Positions 63,896-64,000 of a DNA stretch of 64,000 bases are shown here, piece after piece. The stretch lies in NCBI GenBank assembly GCA_035048495.1, contig CM068547.1:28775913-28839912 (forward strand). Reading direction: 5' to 3'. Below the pieces are notes generated by a model. That model did no database searches. It was given only the letters and a program-made list of their open reading frames with translations, and was not told where the DNA came from. This DNA is from Euptelea pleiosperma. Lineage: Eukaryota; Streptophyta; Magnoliopsida; Ranunculales; Eupteleaceae. How positions within the stretch are numbered: position 1 is the stretch's first letter; each line of letters opens with the position of its first letter. The position numbers and the translations under genes are program-made.

Positions 63896-64000
63896 AAGGT
63901 TAATATTTGACGGGCCTCTAGTCAATTACCTAAGTTCTTAATGAACAATGTATTTAGATCATATTGGGCACTGATGCGTCATTTGTGATCACGAGGTTGA
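63896..64000 (+). other. 3' flank of the pseudogene and end of the dioxygenase duplication
   Basis: Sequence stays similar to 58429-58500 up to ATCATATTGGG at about 63970 and then diverges, marking the right limit of the duplicated unit. Confidence 0.6.

Overview
This is a stretch of a plant nuclear chromosome. It holds intron-rich genes with GT-AG introns and plant-specific families: class III peroxidase, type I inositol-polyphosphate 5-phosphatase, a PATRONUS-like securin, an SRG1-like 2-oxoglutarate dioxygenase and a plastid-type DnaJ zinc-finger protein. The intergenic DNA is AT-rich and crowded with MITEs, foldback repeats, Helitron-like ends and copia/LINE remnants. The repeat style fits a non-grass, woody or early-diverging angiosperm, but the sequence alone does not fix the species.

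Layout. Positions 1-1570 hold a decayed Ty1/copia pol end plus an LTR. From 2428 to 9777 lie the last five exons of a type I 5-phosphatase gene whose start is outside the window. Its last intron (4.1 kb) carries several repeats, including an unusual inverted-LTR insertion. A tandem duplication dominates the centre. Unit A (about 9429-31355) and unit B (about 31354-50627) each run from the last intron of the 5-phosphatase gene to intron 1 of the DnaJ-like gene. Each unit has a PATRONUS-like gene and a PER20-like peroxidase gene, all on the + strand. Unit A ends with an orphan first exon of the DnaJ-like gene. Unit B begins with an orphan last exon of the 5-phosphatase. The full 5-phosphatase gene (left) and full DnaJ-like gene (right) therefore both survived.

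The units have since diverged. B took a 3.6 kb Helitron-like insertion carrying auxin-influx-carrier (AUX1/LAX) exon fragments, a Harbinger-type MITE and a long AT microsatellite. B also lacks about 6.85 kb present in A, namely the upstream region of the PATRONUS-like gene, and its start context has a frameshift with a stop. A lacks about 0.3 kb of the peroxidase promoter. Both peroxidase genes are intact (331 codons each), with 18 substitutions of which 7 fall in exon 3.

Right of the duplication come the DnaJ-like gene (49486-53790), an intact 2-oxoglutarate/Fe(II) dioxygenase gene (54734-58428) and its tandem copy (60909-63895). The copy is a pseudogene with at least three lesions and a Helitron end about 200 bp upstream of its start codon. 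The genes do not form a pathway. The region is best read as a local duplication hotspot shaped by transposons.
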